The translations under genes were made by a program, and so were the position numbers. Below are positions 35,540 through 44,875 of a DNA stretch of 64,000 bases, in pieces; the stretch's first letter is position 1; each line of letters opens with the position of its first letter. The stretch is from the NCBI RefSeq assembly GCF_036347055.1, contig NZ_CP108882.1, forward strand, positions 2,307,001-2,371,000, written 5' to 3'. The notes beneath the pieces were generated by a model. That model saw only the letters and a list, made by a program, of their open reading frames with translations. It searched no databases and had not been told where the DNA came from. This stretch comes from Streptomyces sp. NBC_00820. GTDB taxonomy: Bacteria; Actinomycetota; Actinomycetes; Streptomycetales; Streptomycetaceae.

Positions 35540-36901
35540 TCACACCGCCGGGACGCAGCGGCCGTTCTCCGTGCGGTAGCGCCACTTCGCGCCGTCGCGG
35601 ACGAGTTCCCGTACGGCGTCCACGAAGCGGTCGACGTGTTCGTCGGGGGTGCCCGCGCCGAAGCTGACGCGGATGGCGTTCAGGGACTTCTCGCCGGGCG
35701 CGGCCTCCGGGGCACCGCACTCCCCCTGGGCCCGCGGGGCGCTGCCGAGCAGCGTGCGGACCAGCGGGTGTGCGCAGAAGAGGCCGTCGCGGACGCCGAT
35801 GCCGTACTCGGCTGAGAGGGCGGCGGCGAAGTGGGAGCTGTTCCAGCCCTCGACGACGAAGGACAGGACGCCGACACGCGGGGCCTCGTCGCCGAAGAGG
35901 GAGAGCACACGCACCTCGGGGACCTCGGCGAGACCCGTCCGGACCCTGGAGATCAGGTGCCGCTCGCGGGCGACCAGGGTGTCGAAGCCGGCCTCGGTGA
36001 GTGCCCTGCAGGCCGAGGCGAGGGCGTAGGCGCCGACCACGTTCGGTGAGCCGGCCTCGTGGCGGGCGGCGCCCGCGTGCCACTCCACGTCGACCCCGCC
36101 GTCCTGTCGCCGGGATACCGAGCGGCTGGCGCCGCCGCCCGCGAGGTACGGCTCGGCCCCGGTCAGCCAGTCGGCACGGCCCGCCAGCACACCGGCGCCG
36201 AACGGGGCGTACAGCTTGTGGCCGGACAGGGCGACCCAGTCGACGTCCAGCTCCGCCACGCTCACCGGGTGGTGCGGGGCCAGCTGGGCGGCGTCCAGGA
36301 CGATCCGCGCGCCGTGCGCGTGCGCGGCGGTGGCCAGCTCGCGCACCGGCCACAGCTCGCCGGTCACGTTGGAGGCGCCGGTGACGCAGACCAGGGCCGG
36401 GGCGCCGGCGTCGCGGCCTGCGAGGGCCCGCTCCAGGGTCTCGACGGCCTGGCGCGGGGTGCGCGGGGCGTCGAGGCAGGTGACCCGGGCGTCCCGCCAG
36501 GGCAGCAGGGCGGCGTGGTGCTCGGTCTCGAAGACGAAGACCTCGCAGCCGGCGGGCAGCGCGCGGGCCAGCAGGTTCAGGGAGTCCGTGGTCGACCGGG
36601 TGAAGACGACCTCGTCGTCCTCGCGGCAGCCGAGGAACGCGGCCACCGTGGCGCGGGCGTTCTCGAACAGGTCGGTGGAGAGCTGGGAGAGGTACCCGGC
36701 GCCCCGGTGGACGCTGCCGTAGTACGGCGCGTAGGCGGCGACGTCGTCCCAGACGCGCTGGAGGGCGGGGGCGCTGGCGGCGTAGTCGAGGGCGGCGTAG
36801 GTGACCTCGCCGCCGGTGACGAGCGGGACGGTGACGTCCCGGCCCAGCACGGGCAGCGGGGCGTGGACGGACGGGGCGGCGGCAGCGGTGTGCACGGACA
36901 T
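35540..36901 (-). CDS. class-V aminotransferase / cysteine-desulfurase-like PLP enzyme
   Basis: A 453-residue PLP enzyme of the SufS/NifS/CsdA fold. LDYAASAPAL near 38, FTRSTTDSLNLLARAL near 99, HHAALLPW near 128, VLDAAQ near 197, and the PLP lysine in SGHKLYAPFGAG near 225. The active-site Cys position is uncertain, so desulfurase activity cannot be assured. GGGAG before the ATG. Its leader holds a SAM-IV-like riboswitch, which ties the enzyme to sulfur or methionine metabolism. Not coupled to other suf genes here. Confidence 0.88.
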   Translation of the reverse strand: MSVHTAAAAPSVHAPLPVLGRDVTVPLVTGGEVTYAALDYAASAPALQRVWDDVAAYAPYYGSVHRGAGYLSQLSTDLFENARATVAAFLGCREDDEVVFTRSTTDSLNLLARALPAGCEVFVFETEHHAALLPWRDARVTCLDAPRTPRQAVETLERALAGRDAGAPALVCVTGASNVTGELWPVRELATAAHAHGARIVLDAAQLAPHHPVSVAELDVDWVALSGHKLYAPFGAGVLAGRADWLTGAEPYLAGGGASRSVSRRQDGGVDVEWHAGAARHEAGSPNVVGAYALASACRALTEAGFDTLVARERHLISRVRTGLAEVPEVRVLSLFGDEAPRVGVLSFVVEGWNSSHFAAALSAEYGIGVRDGLFCAHPLVRTLLGSAPRAQGECGAPEAAPGEKSLNAIRVSFGAGTPDEHVDRFVDAVRELVRDGAKWRYRTENGRCVPAV

Positions 36902-36969
36902 GGCTGAACTCCCGTGAGGCAGGACGCGGGGAAGGTGAAGGGGGTGCGCGGAGGCGGGGCTCGGCGGCC

Positions 36970-36990
36970 CTAGCGCATTCGCTTGCTCAC
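36970..36990 (-). CDS. very short leader ORF (MSKRMR) below the SAM riboswitch
   Basis: Seven codons, GTG to TAG, coding MSKRMR, with a good GAGGGAG ribosome site 7 nt upstream. It lies between the riboswitch and the aminotransferase, 68 nt before the enzyme's ATG. Could be a regulatory uORF or part of the expression platform. Too short to judge by codon use. Confidence 0.4.
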   Translation of the reverse strand: MSKRMR

Positions 36991-37034
36991 GGAAGGCTCC
37001 CTCGGACGACCAGGACCCCTGGTCCCACGCCTGT

Positions 37035-37175
37035 TCAGCGGCGTGCGAGGGGTCCGCGCTTGTCGTGGACCTCGTGGTCCACGACCTGGTCCTCACCCGG
37101 GGCACCCCGCCACGGACGGAGGGTTGCCGGACAGTCGGCCGGGGCCGCATGACTGTCACTCATGACCTGATCAGG
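37035..37175 (-). promoter_or_regulatory. SAM-IV-like riboswitch
   Basis: On the minus strand the element opens with GGTCATGAGTGACAG, then GGCCCCGGCCGACTGTC, CGGCAACCCTCC, GGCGGGGTGCCCCGGGTGA and a hairpin with a perfect 10-bp stem (37059-37082 region). The order and the blocks CGGCAACCCTCC and GGGGTGCCCCGGGTGA match the actinomycete SAM-IV aptamer as I recall it. S-adenosylmethionine would control the class-V aminotransferase gene. Exact ends are approximate. Confidence 0.85.
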
Positions 37176-37319
37176 AAGCTAACCGAGCCCGTCACCGGGG
37201 CGCAACCGCTGTCCGGATGCCGGGATGTGCGCGGAACGTACGTGGGACGTGCGCGGCCGAGACGGGACGGGACGCGGCAGGACGGGAGGCGACGCAACGG
37301 GAGGCGCAGGGACGCGGCG

Positions 37320-37351
37320 AAGGGCCGGCGCCCGCCCGGGCGCCGGCCCTT
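37320..37351. terminator. terminator of trpD
   Basis: A 15-bp perfect stem (37320-37334 with 37337-37351) with a 2-nt loop begins 13 nt past the trpD stop. It also insulates the SAM-riboswitch transcript upstream. Confidence 0.9.
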
Positions 37352-37363
37352 CTTGTCCCACGG

Positions 37364-38428
37364 CTATCGGTTGCTCGCGGCCACCCAGCGCTCCAGCGCC
37401 CGCTTGGCCGACCCGGAGTCGATCGACTCCGCGGCCCGCGCCATGCCCGCGCGGATCTGCTCGGCGAGCGGCGCGTCCGTCGGCCGCAGCGCGACCAGCG
37501 CCGCCGCCGAGTTCAGCAGGACCGCGTCCCGCACCGGCCCCGTCTCGCCGTCCAGCACCCTGCGGGCGACCTCCGCGTTGTACGACGGGTCGCCGCCGCG
37601 CAGGGCCTCCACCGGTACCAGTTCGATGCCCACGTCGCGCGGGTCGAAGGTCTCCTCGGTGACCTTGCCGTCACGCACGATCCAGACCCGGGAGGTGGAC
37701 GTCGTCGTCAGTTCGTCGAGGCCGTCGTCACCGCGGAAGACGAGGGAGGAGTTGCCGCGCTCGGCGAAGACGCCCGCCACGATGGGGGCCATGGCGGCGT
37801 TCGCGACACCGACCGCCTGCGAGGTCACCTTGGCCGGGTTGGTCAGCGGACCGAGCACGTTGAAGGTGGTACGGATGCCCAACTGGCTGCGGGCGGCGGC
37901 GACATGGCGCAGCGACGGGTGGAACTTCACCGCGAAGCAGATGGTGATGCCGGCCTCTTCGGCGACCTCGGCGACCCGCCGCGGGGTCAGGTTCAGGTTG
38001 ATGCCGAGCTTCTCCAGGACGTCGGAGGACCCGGAGGCGGAGGACGCGGCGCGGTTGCCGTGCTTGACGACCCTCTCGCCCGTGCCAGCCACGACGATCG
38101 AGGACATCGTGGAGATGTTGACGGTCTTGGCGCCGTCACCGCCGGTACCGACGATGTCGACGGCCGGACCCGGGACCTCGATCACGTTGGCGTGCTCGTA
38201 CATGGTCCGGACGAGCCCGGTGATCTCCTGCACCGTCTCGCCCTTGGCACGCAGCGCCACCATGAACCCGGCGATCTGCGCGTCGGTCGCCTCGCCGCGC
38301 ATGATCAGGTCCATCGCCCAGGCGGTGTCGTCCGCGGACAGGTCCCGGCCGTCCAGCAGTCCGTTCAGCAGGGCGGGCCAGGAACGAACCGCCGCGGTGT
38401 CGCCTCCGGCGGGGGTCACAGCGCTCAT
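37364..38428 (-). CDS. trpD: anthranilate phosphoribosyltransferase
   Basis: A 354-residue homodimeric enzyme joining anthranilate and PRPP, the second step of tryptophan synthesis. PRPP/Mg loop [15 protein letters not shown] near 96 and [21 protein letters not shown] near 122, [10 protein letters not shown] near 180, and the metal-binding [11 protein letters not shown] near 228. The ATG at 38428 has AGGAG 7 nt upstream; the frame to 38467 is not used. It is not linked to trpEG (25 kb away) and no leader peptide was found here. Same place as Rv2192c. Confidence 0.96.
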   Translation of the reverse strand: MSAVTPAGGDTAAVRSWPALLNGLLDGRDLSADDTAWAMDLIMRGEATDAQIAGFMVALRAKGETVQEITGLVRTMYEHANVIEVPGPAVDIVGTGGDGAKTVNISTMSSIVVAGTGERVVKHGNRAASSASGSSDVLEKLGINLNLTPRRVAEVAEEAGITICFAVKFHPSLRHVAAARSQLGIRTTFNVLGPLTNPAKVTSQAVGVANAAMAPIVAGVFAERGNSSLVFRGDDGLDELTTTSTSRVWIVRDGKVTEETFDPRDVGIELVPVEALRGGDPSYNAEVARRVLDGETGPVRDAVLLNSAAALVALRPTDAPLAEQIRAGMARAAESIDSGSAKRALERWVAASNR

Positions 38429-38538
38429 CAGCCGCTCCTGGGTGTGTGTGGGGACCGTGTGTTCCACCCCCCACCCTATCCAGCCCCCGGGCCGCCGACG
38501 GCCCCGTCTCCCGCCTCGGAGGTGCCCGCGGGCACGGG

Positions 38539-38571
38539 GAAGGGCCCCCTCCGAACCGGAGGGGGCCCTTC
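38539..38571 (-). terminator. terminator of the qcrCAB operon
   Basis: A 15-bp perfect stem (38539-38553 with 38557-38571) and a 3-nt AAC loop, 25 nt past the qcrB stop. Confidence 0.92.
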
Positions 38572-38595
38572 GACCGTGGTGTGGCGACGCGGGGA

Positions 38596-40257
38596 TCAGT
38601 GGTGGCCGTGGCCGCTCGTGATCTCCTTGTACTCGTCGACGCTCGGCTTCGGGATCTGGTTGTCCTCGCCGTAGTAGGCGCCGGAGAGCTTGACGCGCAG
38701 CCGCTCCGAGGCCTTCACCTTGCGCTCGACACCGTTCTCGTCCACCGTCGGGCCGATCTCGGCCGGTTCGTACTGGTGGTGCGCCGTGAGGGTGTGCAGC
38801 TGCTCCTGGCTGAGCGGCTCGTGCACCTCGATGAACTCACCGTGCGGCAGGCGCTTGATGATGCCGGTCTCGCGACCGTGCAGCACCTTCTCCTTGTCGC
38901 GGCGCTGGAGGCCGAGGCAGATCCGCTTGGTGATGATGAACGCGAGGACCGGTCCGGCGAAGAAGCCGATCCGGACGAACCACGTGACCTGGTTGATCGA
39001 CAGGTGGAAGTGGGTGGCCCACAGGTCGTTGCCACCGCCGACCAGACCGATCAGGTACACGGTCACCCAGGCGACACCGAAACCGGTACGCGTCGGCGCG
39101 TTGCGCGGACGGTCCAGGATGTGGTGCTCGCTCTTGTCACCGGTGACCCAGGACTCGATGAACGGGTAGACCGCGATAGCCATCAGCACGAGGCCGAAGA
39201 GCACCAGCGGGATGAACACGCCCAGGACGAGCGTGTGACCCCAGAAGTTGATCTCCCAGCCCGGCATGTAGCGGATCAGACCCTCGGCGAAGCCCATGTA
39301 CCAGTCGGGCTGGGCGCCGGTGGAGACCTGGTCGGGCCGGTAGGGGCCCATCGCCCAGATCGGGTTGATCTGAGCGATCGCGGCGATGACGGCGATGGCA
39401 CCGAAGACCAGGAAGAAGAAGCCTCCGGCCTTGGCCATGTACACCGGCAGCAGCGGCATGCCGACGACGTTCGTCTCGGTCTTTCCGGGGCCCGCGAACT
39501 GCGTGTGCTTGTGGTAGAAGACCAGGATCAGGTGCGCCACCATCAGGCCCAGCATGATGCCCGGCAGCAGCAGGATGTGGATCGAGTAGAACCGGGCCAC
39601 GAAGTCGTGGCCGGGGAACTCGCCGCCGAAGAGGAAGAACGAGATGTACGTGCCGACGATCGGCATGGACAGGATCGCGCCCTCGGTGAAGCGGACACCG
39701 GTGCCGGAGAGCAGGTCGTCGGGGAGCGAGTAACCGGTGAAACCGGTGAACATGCCGAGGACGAACAGCAGGAAGCCGAACAGCCAGTTGATCTCACGCG
39801 GCTTGCGGAACGCACCGGTGAAGAACACACGCATCATGTGCACGAACATGCCCGCGAGGAAGATCAGCGCGGCCCAGTGGTGGATCTGCCGGATGAGCAG
39901 ACCACCGCGCACATCGAAGGAGATGTGCAGGGTCGAGTTGAACGCCTCCGACATCAGCTGTCCCTGGAGCGGGACGTAGCTGCCGTGGTACTCCACCTCG
40001 TTCATCGACGGGTGGAAGAACAGCGTCAGATACACACCGGTCAGGATGATGATGAGGAAGCTGTACATACAGACTTCGCCCAGCATGAACGACCAGTGGT
40101 CGGGGAAGATCTTGCGCATGTTGGCCTTGGCCAGGGAGAAGATCCCCAGCCGGCCGTCGGCCCAGTCGGCGATGCGCTCGCCGGCCGGGGCCTTCCCGCG
40201 AGAGCGGCCCGCCGCACCTGCGGCAGATGAATTCGTTTCGTTCGCTGCAGTACTCAT
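38596..40257 (-). CDS. qcrB: cytochrome bc1 complex cytochrome b subunit
   Basis: A 553-residue membrane subunit that binds the two b haems and oxidises menaquinol. The first haem-His pair is in [21 protein letters not shown] (near 126-142) and the second in [20 protein letters not shown] (near 225-243). The quinol-site PDWY motif is near 326. The actinobacterial form carries a C-terminal cytosolic extension (about 440-553). The ATG overlaps the qcrA stop by 4 nt. Partner of the aa3 oxidase as a supercomplex in known actinobacteria. Confidence 0.97.
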   Translation of the reverse strand: MSTAANETNSSAAGAAGRSRGKAPAGERIADWADGRLGIFSLAKANMRKIFPDHWSFMLGEVCMYSFLIIILTGVYLTLFFHPSMNEVEYHGSYVPLQGQLMSEAFNSTLHISFDVRGGLLIRQIHHWAALIFLAGMFVHMMRVFFTGAFRKPREINWLFGFLLFVLGMFTGFTGYSLPDDLLSGTGVRFTEGAILSMPIVGTYISFFLFGGEFPGHDFVARFYSIHILLLPGIMLGLMVAHLILVFYHKHTQFAGPGKTETNVVGMPLLPVYMAKAGGFFFLVFGAIAVIAAIAQINPIWAMGPYRPDQVSTGAQPDWYMGFAEGLIRYMPGWEINFWGHTLVLGVFIPLVLFGLVLMAIAVYPFIESWVTGDKSEHHILDRPRNAPTRTGFGVAWVTVYLIGLVGGGNDLWATHFHLSINQVTWFVRIGFFAGPVLAFIITKRICLGLQRRDKEKVLHGRETGIIKRLPHGEFIEVHEPLSQEQLHTLTAHHQYEPAEIGPTVDENGVERKVKASERLRVKLSGAYYGEDNQIPKPSVDEYKEITSGHGHH

Positions 40258-41327
40258 CCGCGCTCCCAGAATGCAGGACCGACGGGCTCCTCGAAGTCGC
40301 CGAGCGCCTGGAGGTAACCCTCGTCGTTCACGCCGATGCGGAGCTGCGGCAGGGCGTGACCGGCGGGACCGAAGATCACTCGGGCACCGTCGGAGAGGTC
40401 GAAGGTGGACTGGTGGCACGGGCACAGCACGTGGTGCGTCTGCTGCTCGTACAGGGAGATCGGGCAACCCACGTGGGTGCAGATCTTCGAGAAGGCGACG
40501 ATGCCCTCGTGCGACCAGTCGAGCTCGCGCTTGTCCTTGATGTTGTTCGGCTGGAGCCGGACGATCATCAGGGCGGCCTTGGCGATCTCGTTCTGGAAGT
40601 CCTCGTCGGTCTCCTCCAGGCCCTCGGGCCTGGCGAAGGTCAGCGAACCGACGGCGACGTCCTCGGGACGCAGCGGCTCACCCGTGTTCACGTTGACGAG
40701 GAGCTTGCCCTTCGCCCACAGCGTGTGCCGCAGCGAGCTGTGCGGCAGCGGGCCGAGGTCGCGCAGCAGCATGACACCGGAGAGCGGCACCAGGGCCAGC
40801 GCGCCGAACATGGTGTTGCGGATCAGGTTGCGCCGGCCGAGACCCGACTCGGCGGCACCCTGACGGAAGTCCTCGAAGACCTGCGCCCGGACGTCGGGCT
40901 CCGCCGCGATCGGGTGGCGCTCGGCGGCGACCTCCACGTCGGACATCAGGGTGCGCGCCCAGTGGACGGCGCCCGCGCCGATGCAGAACAGCGCCGTGCC
41001 CAGGGTCAGACCCAGGGCGAAGTTCAGCGCGCTGAGGTGCCCGATCGGGAAGACGAAGATCGACTTGTCGCGCGGGATCGTCACGTAGGAGGCGATGAAG
41101 CCGAGGGTGGCCAGCATCGACACCGTGAACAGCAGGGCGACGACGCGCTCGGACCGCTTGGCGGCCCGCTCGTCGATGTCCTGGATCCGGTGCTCGTGGG
41201 GCGGCAGCCCCGGGTCGGCGAACGGGTTCTGCTCGTCCGCGACGCTCACCGCGCCGTGCGCGTGTGCACTGTGTCCTGCGGACTGCTCAGCCGGCAGGTT
41301 CTCTTCTGGAATGTCTTGGCTACTCAT
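40254..41327 (-). CDS. qcrA: Rieske iron-sulfur subunit of cytochrome bc1
   Basis: A 357-residue subunit with three N-terminal membrane helices (about 80-200), the actinobacterial form, and a C-terminal Rieske [2Fe-2S] domain. Cluster ligands are in CTHVGCPIS (near 285) and CPCHQSTFD (near 306). Overlaps qcrC upstream and qcrB downstream by 4 nt each, so all three are translationally coupled. Confidence 0.96.
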   Translation of the reverse strand: MSSQDIPEENLPAEQSAGHSAHAHGAVSVADEQNPFADPGLPPHEHRIQDIDERAAKRSERVVALLFTVSMLATLGFIASYVTIPRDKSIFVFPIGHLSALNFALGLTLGTALFCIGAGAVHWARTLMSDVEVAAERHPIAAEPDVRAQVFEDFRQGAAESGLGRRNLIRNTMFGALALVPLSGVMLLRDLGPLPHSSLRHTLWAKGKLLVNVNTGEPLRPEDVAVGSLTFARPEGLEETDEDFQNEIAKAALMIVRLQPNNIKDKRELDWSHEGIVAFSKICTHVGCPISLYEQQTHHVLCPCHQSTFDLSDGARVIFGPAGHALPQLRIGVNDEGYLQALGDFEEPVGPAFWERG

Positions 41328-42136
41328 GACTTCTTGGCCTTTGCGGTCCGAGCGGCGACCCAGACGGCGACCGCGATCAGTGCGCCGAGGCCGAAGATCC
41401 AGGCGAAGAGGCCCTCGCTGACCGGCCCGAGGCCGCCCAGGGAGAGACCGCCGGGGTTCTCCGTCTCACTGCCGTTGACCGCGTTCAGGTACGCGATGAT
41501 GTCCTTCTTGTTCTTCTCCGTCAGCGTGGTGTCGGGGAAGGACGGCATGTTCTGCGGGCCCGTCTGCATGGCCTCGTAGATGTGCTTCGGCGCGACGCCC
41601 TCGAGGCTCGGCGCGTACTTGCCCTCGGTGAGGGCACCGCCCTTGCCCACGAAGTTGTGGCACTGGGCGCAGTTGGTGCGGAACAGTTCGCCACCCTTGG
41701 CGATGTCCGCGCCTTCGGGGCCGAACTGCGACTTGGTCGGCACGCTCGGACCGGCGCCCAGCGACGCGACGTACGCGGCGAGCTGGTCGATCTGGTCCTG
41801 CGTGTAGATGGTCTTCTTGCTCGGAATCTGCGCCATCTGCGAGGAGGAGGCCGGCATACGGCCGGTGCCCACCTGGAAGTCGACTGCGGCCGCACCCACG
41901 CCGACGAGGCTCGGCCCGTCGGAGGAGCCCTGGCCACCGGTGCCGTGGCAGCTGGCGCAGCCGACCTCGTAGAGCTTCTTGCCCTCTGTGATGGTCAGGG
42001 ACTGGGAGGTTTCATCGGCCTGCGCCTTGCTCGCGGGTGCGAACGCGGCGTACAGCCCCCCAGTTGCCGCCAGCGCGAGGAGTAGGACGACGACCGCCGC
42101 CAGCGGATGGCGTCGTCGTGAGGAGAGCTTTTTCAC
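41324..42136 (-). CDS. qcrC: di-haem cytochrome c subunit of bc1
   Basis: A 270-residue exported subunit. N-terminal anchor helix (about 8-32), two class-I c-type domains with haem motifs CASCHG (near 55) and CAQCHN (near 156), and a C-terminal membrane helix (near 240-262). The di-haem form replaces a soluble cytochrome c by passing electrons straight to the oxidase. GTG at 42136 with a weak ribosome site. First gene of qcrCAB. Confidence 0.96.
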   Translation of the reverse strand: MKKLSSRRRHPLAAVVVLLLALAATGGLYAAFAPASKAQADETSQSLTITEGKKLYEVGCASCHGTGGQGSSDGPSLVGVGAAAVDFQVGTGRMPASSSQMAQIPSKKTIYTQDQIDQLAAYVASLGAGPSVPTKSQFGPEGADIAKGGELFRTNCAQCHNFVGKGGALTEGKYAPSLEGVAPKHIYEAMQTGPQNMPSFPDTTLTEKNKKDIIAYLNAVNGSETENPGGLSLGGLGPVSEGLFAWIFGLGALIAVAVWVAARTAKAKKS

Positions 42137-42198
42137 GGATTACCCCGGTGTCAGGATCTTCTGCGTCGGTGCTTCTGGATGTGCGGGAGCGGACCCGG

Positions 42199-42819
42199 CT
42201 ACTTGATCAGGTAGATCGTGGCAAAAAGGCCGATCCAGACGACGTCGACGAAGTGCCAGTAGTAGGACACGACGATGGCAGCGGTCGCCTGCTCGTGCGT
42301 GAACCTCTTCGCCGCGTAGGTGCGGCCGAGGACCAGCAGGAAGGCGATGAGACCGCCCGTCACGTGCAGCCCGTGGAAGCCGGTGGTCAGGTAGAACACC
42401 GAGCCGTACGGGTCGGAGGACAGGGAGATCCCTTCCTCCTTCACCAGCGAGGTGTACTCGTAGATCTGACCGCCGATGAAGATGGCACCCATGATGAAGG
42501 TGAGGATGAACCACCCACGGAGCTTCTTCACGTCGCCTCGTTCGGCAGCGAAAACGCCGAGCTGGCAAGTGAGCGAGGAGAGCACCAGGATCGTGGTGTT
42601 CGTCGCGGAGAAGGGCACATTGAGCGCATCGGCCATGTGCTTCCAGTGCGCGGGTCCGGTCACCGACCGGAGGGTGAAGTACATCGCGAAGAGGGCCGCG
42701 AAGAACATCAGCTCGGAACTCAGCCAGATGATGGTTCCGACGCTGGTGAGGTTCGGCCGGTTGACCGACGGGTGCGCGTGCCCGGTTTCTACTGTCGTTG
42801 CTGTCGCCACGACCGACAT
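42199..42819 (-). CDS. ctaE: cytochrome c oxidase subunit III
   Basis: A 206-residue, five-helix subunit III of the aa3 oxidase ([15 protein letters not shown] near 34, [12 protein letters not shown] near 148, [14 protein letters not shown] near 186). It lies 62 nt upstream of qcrC on the same strand, so it heads a ctaE-qcrCAB operon as in mycobacteria. The start codon sits within a perfect 9+1+9 palindrome, and no ribosome site is visible. Confidence 0.95.
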   Translation of the reverse strand: MSVVATATTVETGHAHPSVNRPNLTSVGTIIWLSSELMFFAALFAMYFTLRSVTGPAHWKHMADALNVPFSATNTTILVLSSLTCQLGVFAAERGDVKKLRGWFILTFIMGAIFIGGQIYEYTSLVKEEGISLSSDPYGSVFYLTTGFHGLHVTGGLIAFLLVLGRTYAAKRFTHEQATAAIVVSYYWHFVDVVWIGLFATIYLIK

Positions 42820-42829
42820 TATGTCGGTC
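42811..42829. promoter_or_regulatory. perfect palindrome over the ctaE start
   Basis: GACCGACAT-T-ATGTCGGTC, 9-bp arms around one base. It covers the ctaE ATG. Good shape for a dimeric repressor; a 9-bp mRNA hairpin would also hide the start. No matching regulator consensus is known to me. Confidence 0.6.
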
Positions 42830-42890
42830 GCTTATCTCGCGCTCACTCCGGGGGGTGCCGTTCGGAGTGTTGCCGCCCGTCGAACCGGTG

Positions 42891-42917
42891 TTGACGTGGT
42901 GTTCAGGGGAGTAGCAT
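42891..42917 (+). promoter_or_regulatory. promoter of the receiver-like gene
   Basis: TTGACG (42891-42896), 15-nt spacer, TAGCAT (42912-42917), about 60 nt upstream of the ATG at 42976. The spacer is short for a vegetative promoter, so an activator may be needed. A 7-bp hairpin (CACGGGC/GCCCGTG) follows in the leader. Confidence 0.55.
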
Positions 42918-42975
42918 CCGCCCACACGGGCCCTGCCCGTGCTGTCCGTACGACGCTGACGTCTCCGGAGGAACA

Positions 42976-43377
42976 ATGCAGCCGACCGCCACGGTGCTGG
43001 TCTACAGCGACGACTCCAACACCCGCGCACAAGTACGGCTGGCCGCGGGGCGCCGGCCCGCTCCGGACGTGCCCGTGGTGGAGTTCGTGGAGTGTGCGAC
43101 ACCTGAGGCCGTTCTGCGCGAAATGGACAAGGGCGGCATCGACGTCTGCGTGCTGGACGGCGAGGCCGTACCGCTGGGCGGCATGGGGGTGTGCCGGCAG
43201 ATCAAGGACGAGGTGTTCGACTGCCCGCCCGTGCTGCTCCTGATGGGCCGGCCGCAGGACGCGTGGCTGGCCACCTGGTGCCGGGCGGACGCGGCGACCA
43301 CCCTGCCGGTGGACCCGGTGGAGTTCGCCGCCGCTCTGGCCTCCCTGTTGCGCCAGAAGAGGCTGCTGAGCGTGTAG
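42976..43377 (+). CDS. receiver-like (atypical response-regulator) protein
   Basis: A 133-residue single domain with the receiver topology: VLVYSDD at the start (one acidic residue pair), VCVLDGEAVPLGGMGV with a possible phospho-acceptor D (near 59), VLLLMG near 84, and LPVDPVEFAAAL where receivers have KPxxxxEL. The conserved lysine is missing, so normal phosphorylation is doubtful. GGAGG precedes the ATG. Divergent from ctaE-qcrCAB. Function unknown. Confidence 0.75.
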   Translation: MQPTATVLVYSDDSNTRAQVRLAAGRRPAPDVPVVEFVECATPEAVLREMDKGGIDVCVLDGEAVPLGGMGVCRQIKDEVFDCPPVLLLMGRPQDAWLATWCRADAATTLPVDPVEFAAALASLLRQKRLLSV

Positions 43378-43386
43378 GCGGGGGCG

Positions 43387-43424
43387 GGGCGCGACGGCCG
43401 GCCGTCAGCGGCCCTGTCGCGCCC
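43387..43424. terminator. terminator between receiver-like gene and L,D-transpeptidase
   Basis: 9-bp stem (GGGCGCGAC, 43387-43395, with GTCGCGCCC, 43416-43424) with an inner GGCCGGCC palindrome in the loop, between two convergent stops. Confidence 0.7.
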
Positions 43425-43472
43425 GCGCCGCGCGGCCGCGCGTCGCCGCCGCCCCGCGCCCCTCACGGTCGG

Positions 43473-44735
43473 TCACACGGCCGTCGGCTGGAGCCGTAGG
43501 GCGTCCTGGGGGGCCGGGCCGTCCGGGGTGCCGTTCGTCAGGGCACTGCCCGCGCGCCATTTCTTCCAGTCGACGTTCCAGTCGCCGAAGCCGTTGCCGA
43601 AGGGCTCCATCGGGTCACCGCCCGAGTTGACGACTCTGACGACGTCCCCCGGGCGGACGTTCTCGAAGAACCAGGCGGCGTTGCTGGTGCTCATGCCCGT
43701 GCAGCCGTGGCTGACGTTCGCGTAGCCCTGGGAGCCGACGGACCAGGGCGCGGCGTGCACGTACTCGCCGGACCAGGTCACCCGGGTGGCGTAGTAGACC
43801 GGCAGGTCGTAGGAGTCGGAGCTGCCCTCGGCGATGCCGACGGTGGTACCGCGCATGCGTACGAAGTACTGCTTCTCCAGGACGACCTTGACGCCGGTGC
43901 GGGTCTCGAAGCCGGGCTTGCCCGTGGTGACCGGGACCTGCTTCACCACCTGGCCGTTCTTGTAGTAGGTCAGCTGGTGCGTGGCGGCGTCCGTGACGGC
44001 CTCGACGCGGTCGCCCGTGGTGATCCTCAGGGGCTTGGCCGCTCCGCCCCAGAGGCCGTCGCCGACCTTCACGCCGTCCAGGTTGCTGTGCACCTGGACG
44101 GTGGCGTGCGCGGGCCAGTACTCCTTGGGGCGGTAGTGGAGTTCCTTGTCGCTGACCCAGTACCAGGAGCCCTGCACGGCCGGCACGGAGTCCACCCTGA
44201 GGCCACGCTCCACGACGGCCCGCTGTGCCTTGTCCTTGATCTCCTGGCCGAGCTGGGCGGTGATGGGCTGCCCGACGCCGTACTCGCCCGACTCCGGCCC
44301 GAAGGTGACGGCCAGCCGTTTCTTGCCGGCGGCCTTGGTGGTGTCGAACTCGAGGACCTTGCGGCCGGGGGCGCCGTGGTCGTCCTCGGTACTGACGCGG
44401 ACCGTGTAATGGGCGCTGGCGGCCAGCGGGGAGGTGCTGTGCCAGCGGGTGCCGTCGGCGGCGAGTTCGCCCGCCACGTAGCGTCCTGTGGCGTCCTGGG
44501 CGGTGACGTCCGTGATGCGGCCCTCGCCGCTCTTGACGGTGACCTCCAGGGGCTTGTCCGGGTCGACCCGCTTCCCCGCTCCGGTGGGGCTGTTGAAGGA
44601 GATCTGGCCCGCTGCGTCGTACGGCATGGCCGACAGGGCTTCGCCGTCCGAACCGCAGGCCGTGATGCCCGCGCCGAGGGCGGTCACCAGCAAGGTGCAG
44701 CTGACGACGGTGCGGGTCCGCGCAGTGTGGTTCAT
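43473..44735 (-). CDS. L,D-transpeptidase lipoprotein (Ig-like + YkuD)
   Basis: A 420-residue cell-wall lipoprotein. Lipobox ITAC (Cys27), two Ig-like domains (about 45-250) as in mycobacterial LdtMt2, and a YkuD catalytic domain from about 255 with HAAPWSVGSQGYANVSHGCTGM (His, Gly and catalytic Cys near 355-375). Makes 3-3 cross-links in peptidoglycan. The C-terminal tail after the catalytic domain is long (about 45 residues). ATG is 6 nt after TAGCGT, so a leaderless start is likely. Confidence 0.93.
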   Translation of the reverse strand: MNHTARTRTVVSCTLLVTALGAGITACGSDGEALSAMPYDAAGQISFNSPTGAGKRVDPDKPLEVTVKSGEGRITDVTAQDATGRYVAGELAADGTRWHSTSPLAASAHYTVRVSTEDDHGAPGRKVLEFDTTKAAGKKRLAVTFGPESGEYGVGQPITAQLGQEIKDKAQRAVVERGLRVDSVPAVQGSWYWVSDKELHYRPKEYWPAHATVQVHSNLDGVKVGDGLWGGAAKPLRITTGDRVEAVTDAATHQLTYYKNGQVVKQVPVTTGKPGFETRTGVKVVLEKQYFVRMRGTTVGIAEGSSDSYDLPVYYATRVTWSGEYVHAAPWSVGSQGYANVSHGCTGMSTSNAAWFFENVRPGDVVRVVNSGGDPMEPFGNGFGDWNVDWKKWRAGSALTNGTPDGPAPQDALRLQPTAV

Positions 44736-44819
44736 ATGATCACGCTATGGGGTGAAGACCCTATGAGCGCGGTATGTAACTCGTACGAGGGACAGACACT
44801 GCGGCAACTGCGGCAAAAG

Positions 44820-44859
44820 CACGAGCCCGGACCCTCCTGATGGAGTGTCCGGGCTCGTG
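44820..44859. terminator. terminator of ctaCDF
   Basis: A 12-bp stem (44820-44831 with 44848-44859) with a 16-nt loop, 16 nt past the ctaF stop. Confidence 0.8.
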
Positions 44860-44875
44860 GTGCGCTCGGCGCGTG

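Noticed and set aside
38429..38538. Trp leader peptide or attenuator for trpD
   Set aside because: No Trp-rich short ORF or competing hairpins in the trpD upstream gap.
44763..44840. A 25-codon ORF between the L,D-transpeptidase promoter and the ctaF terminator
   Set aside because: Its 3' half runs into the terminator hairpin and its codon use is not Streptomyces-like; no ribosome site.
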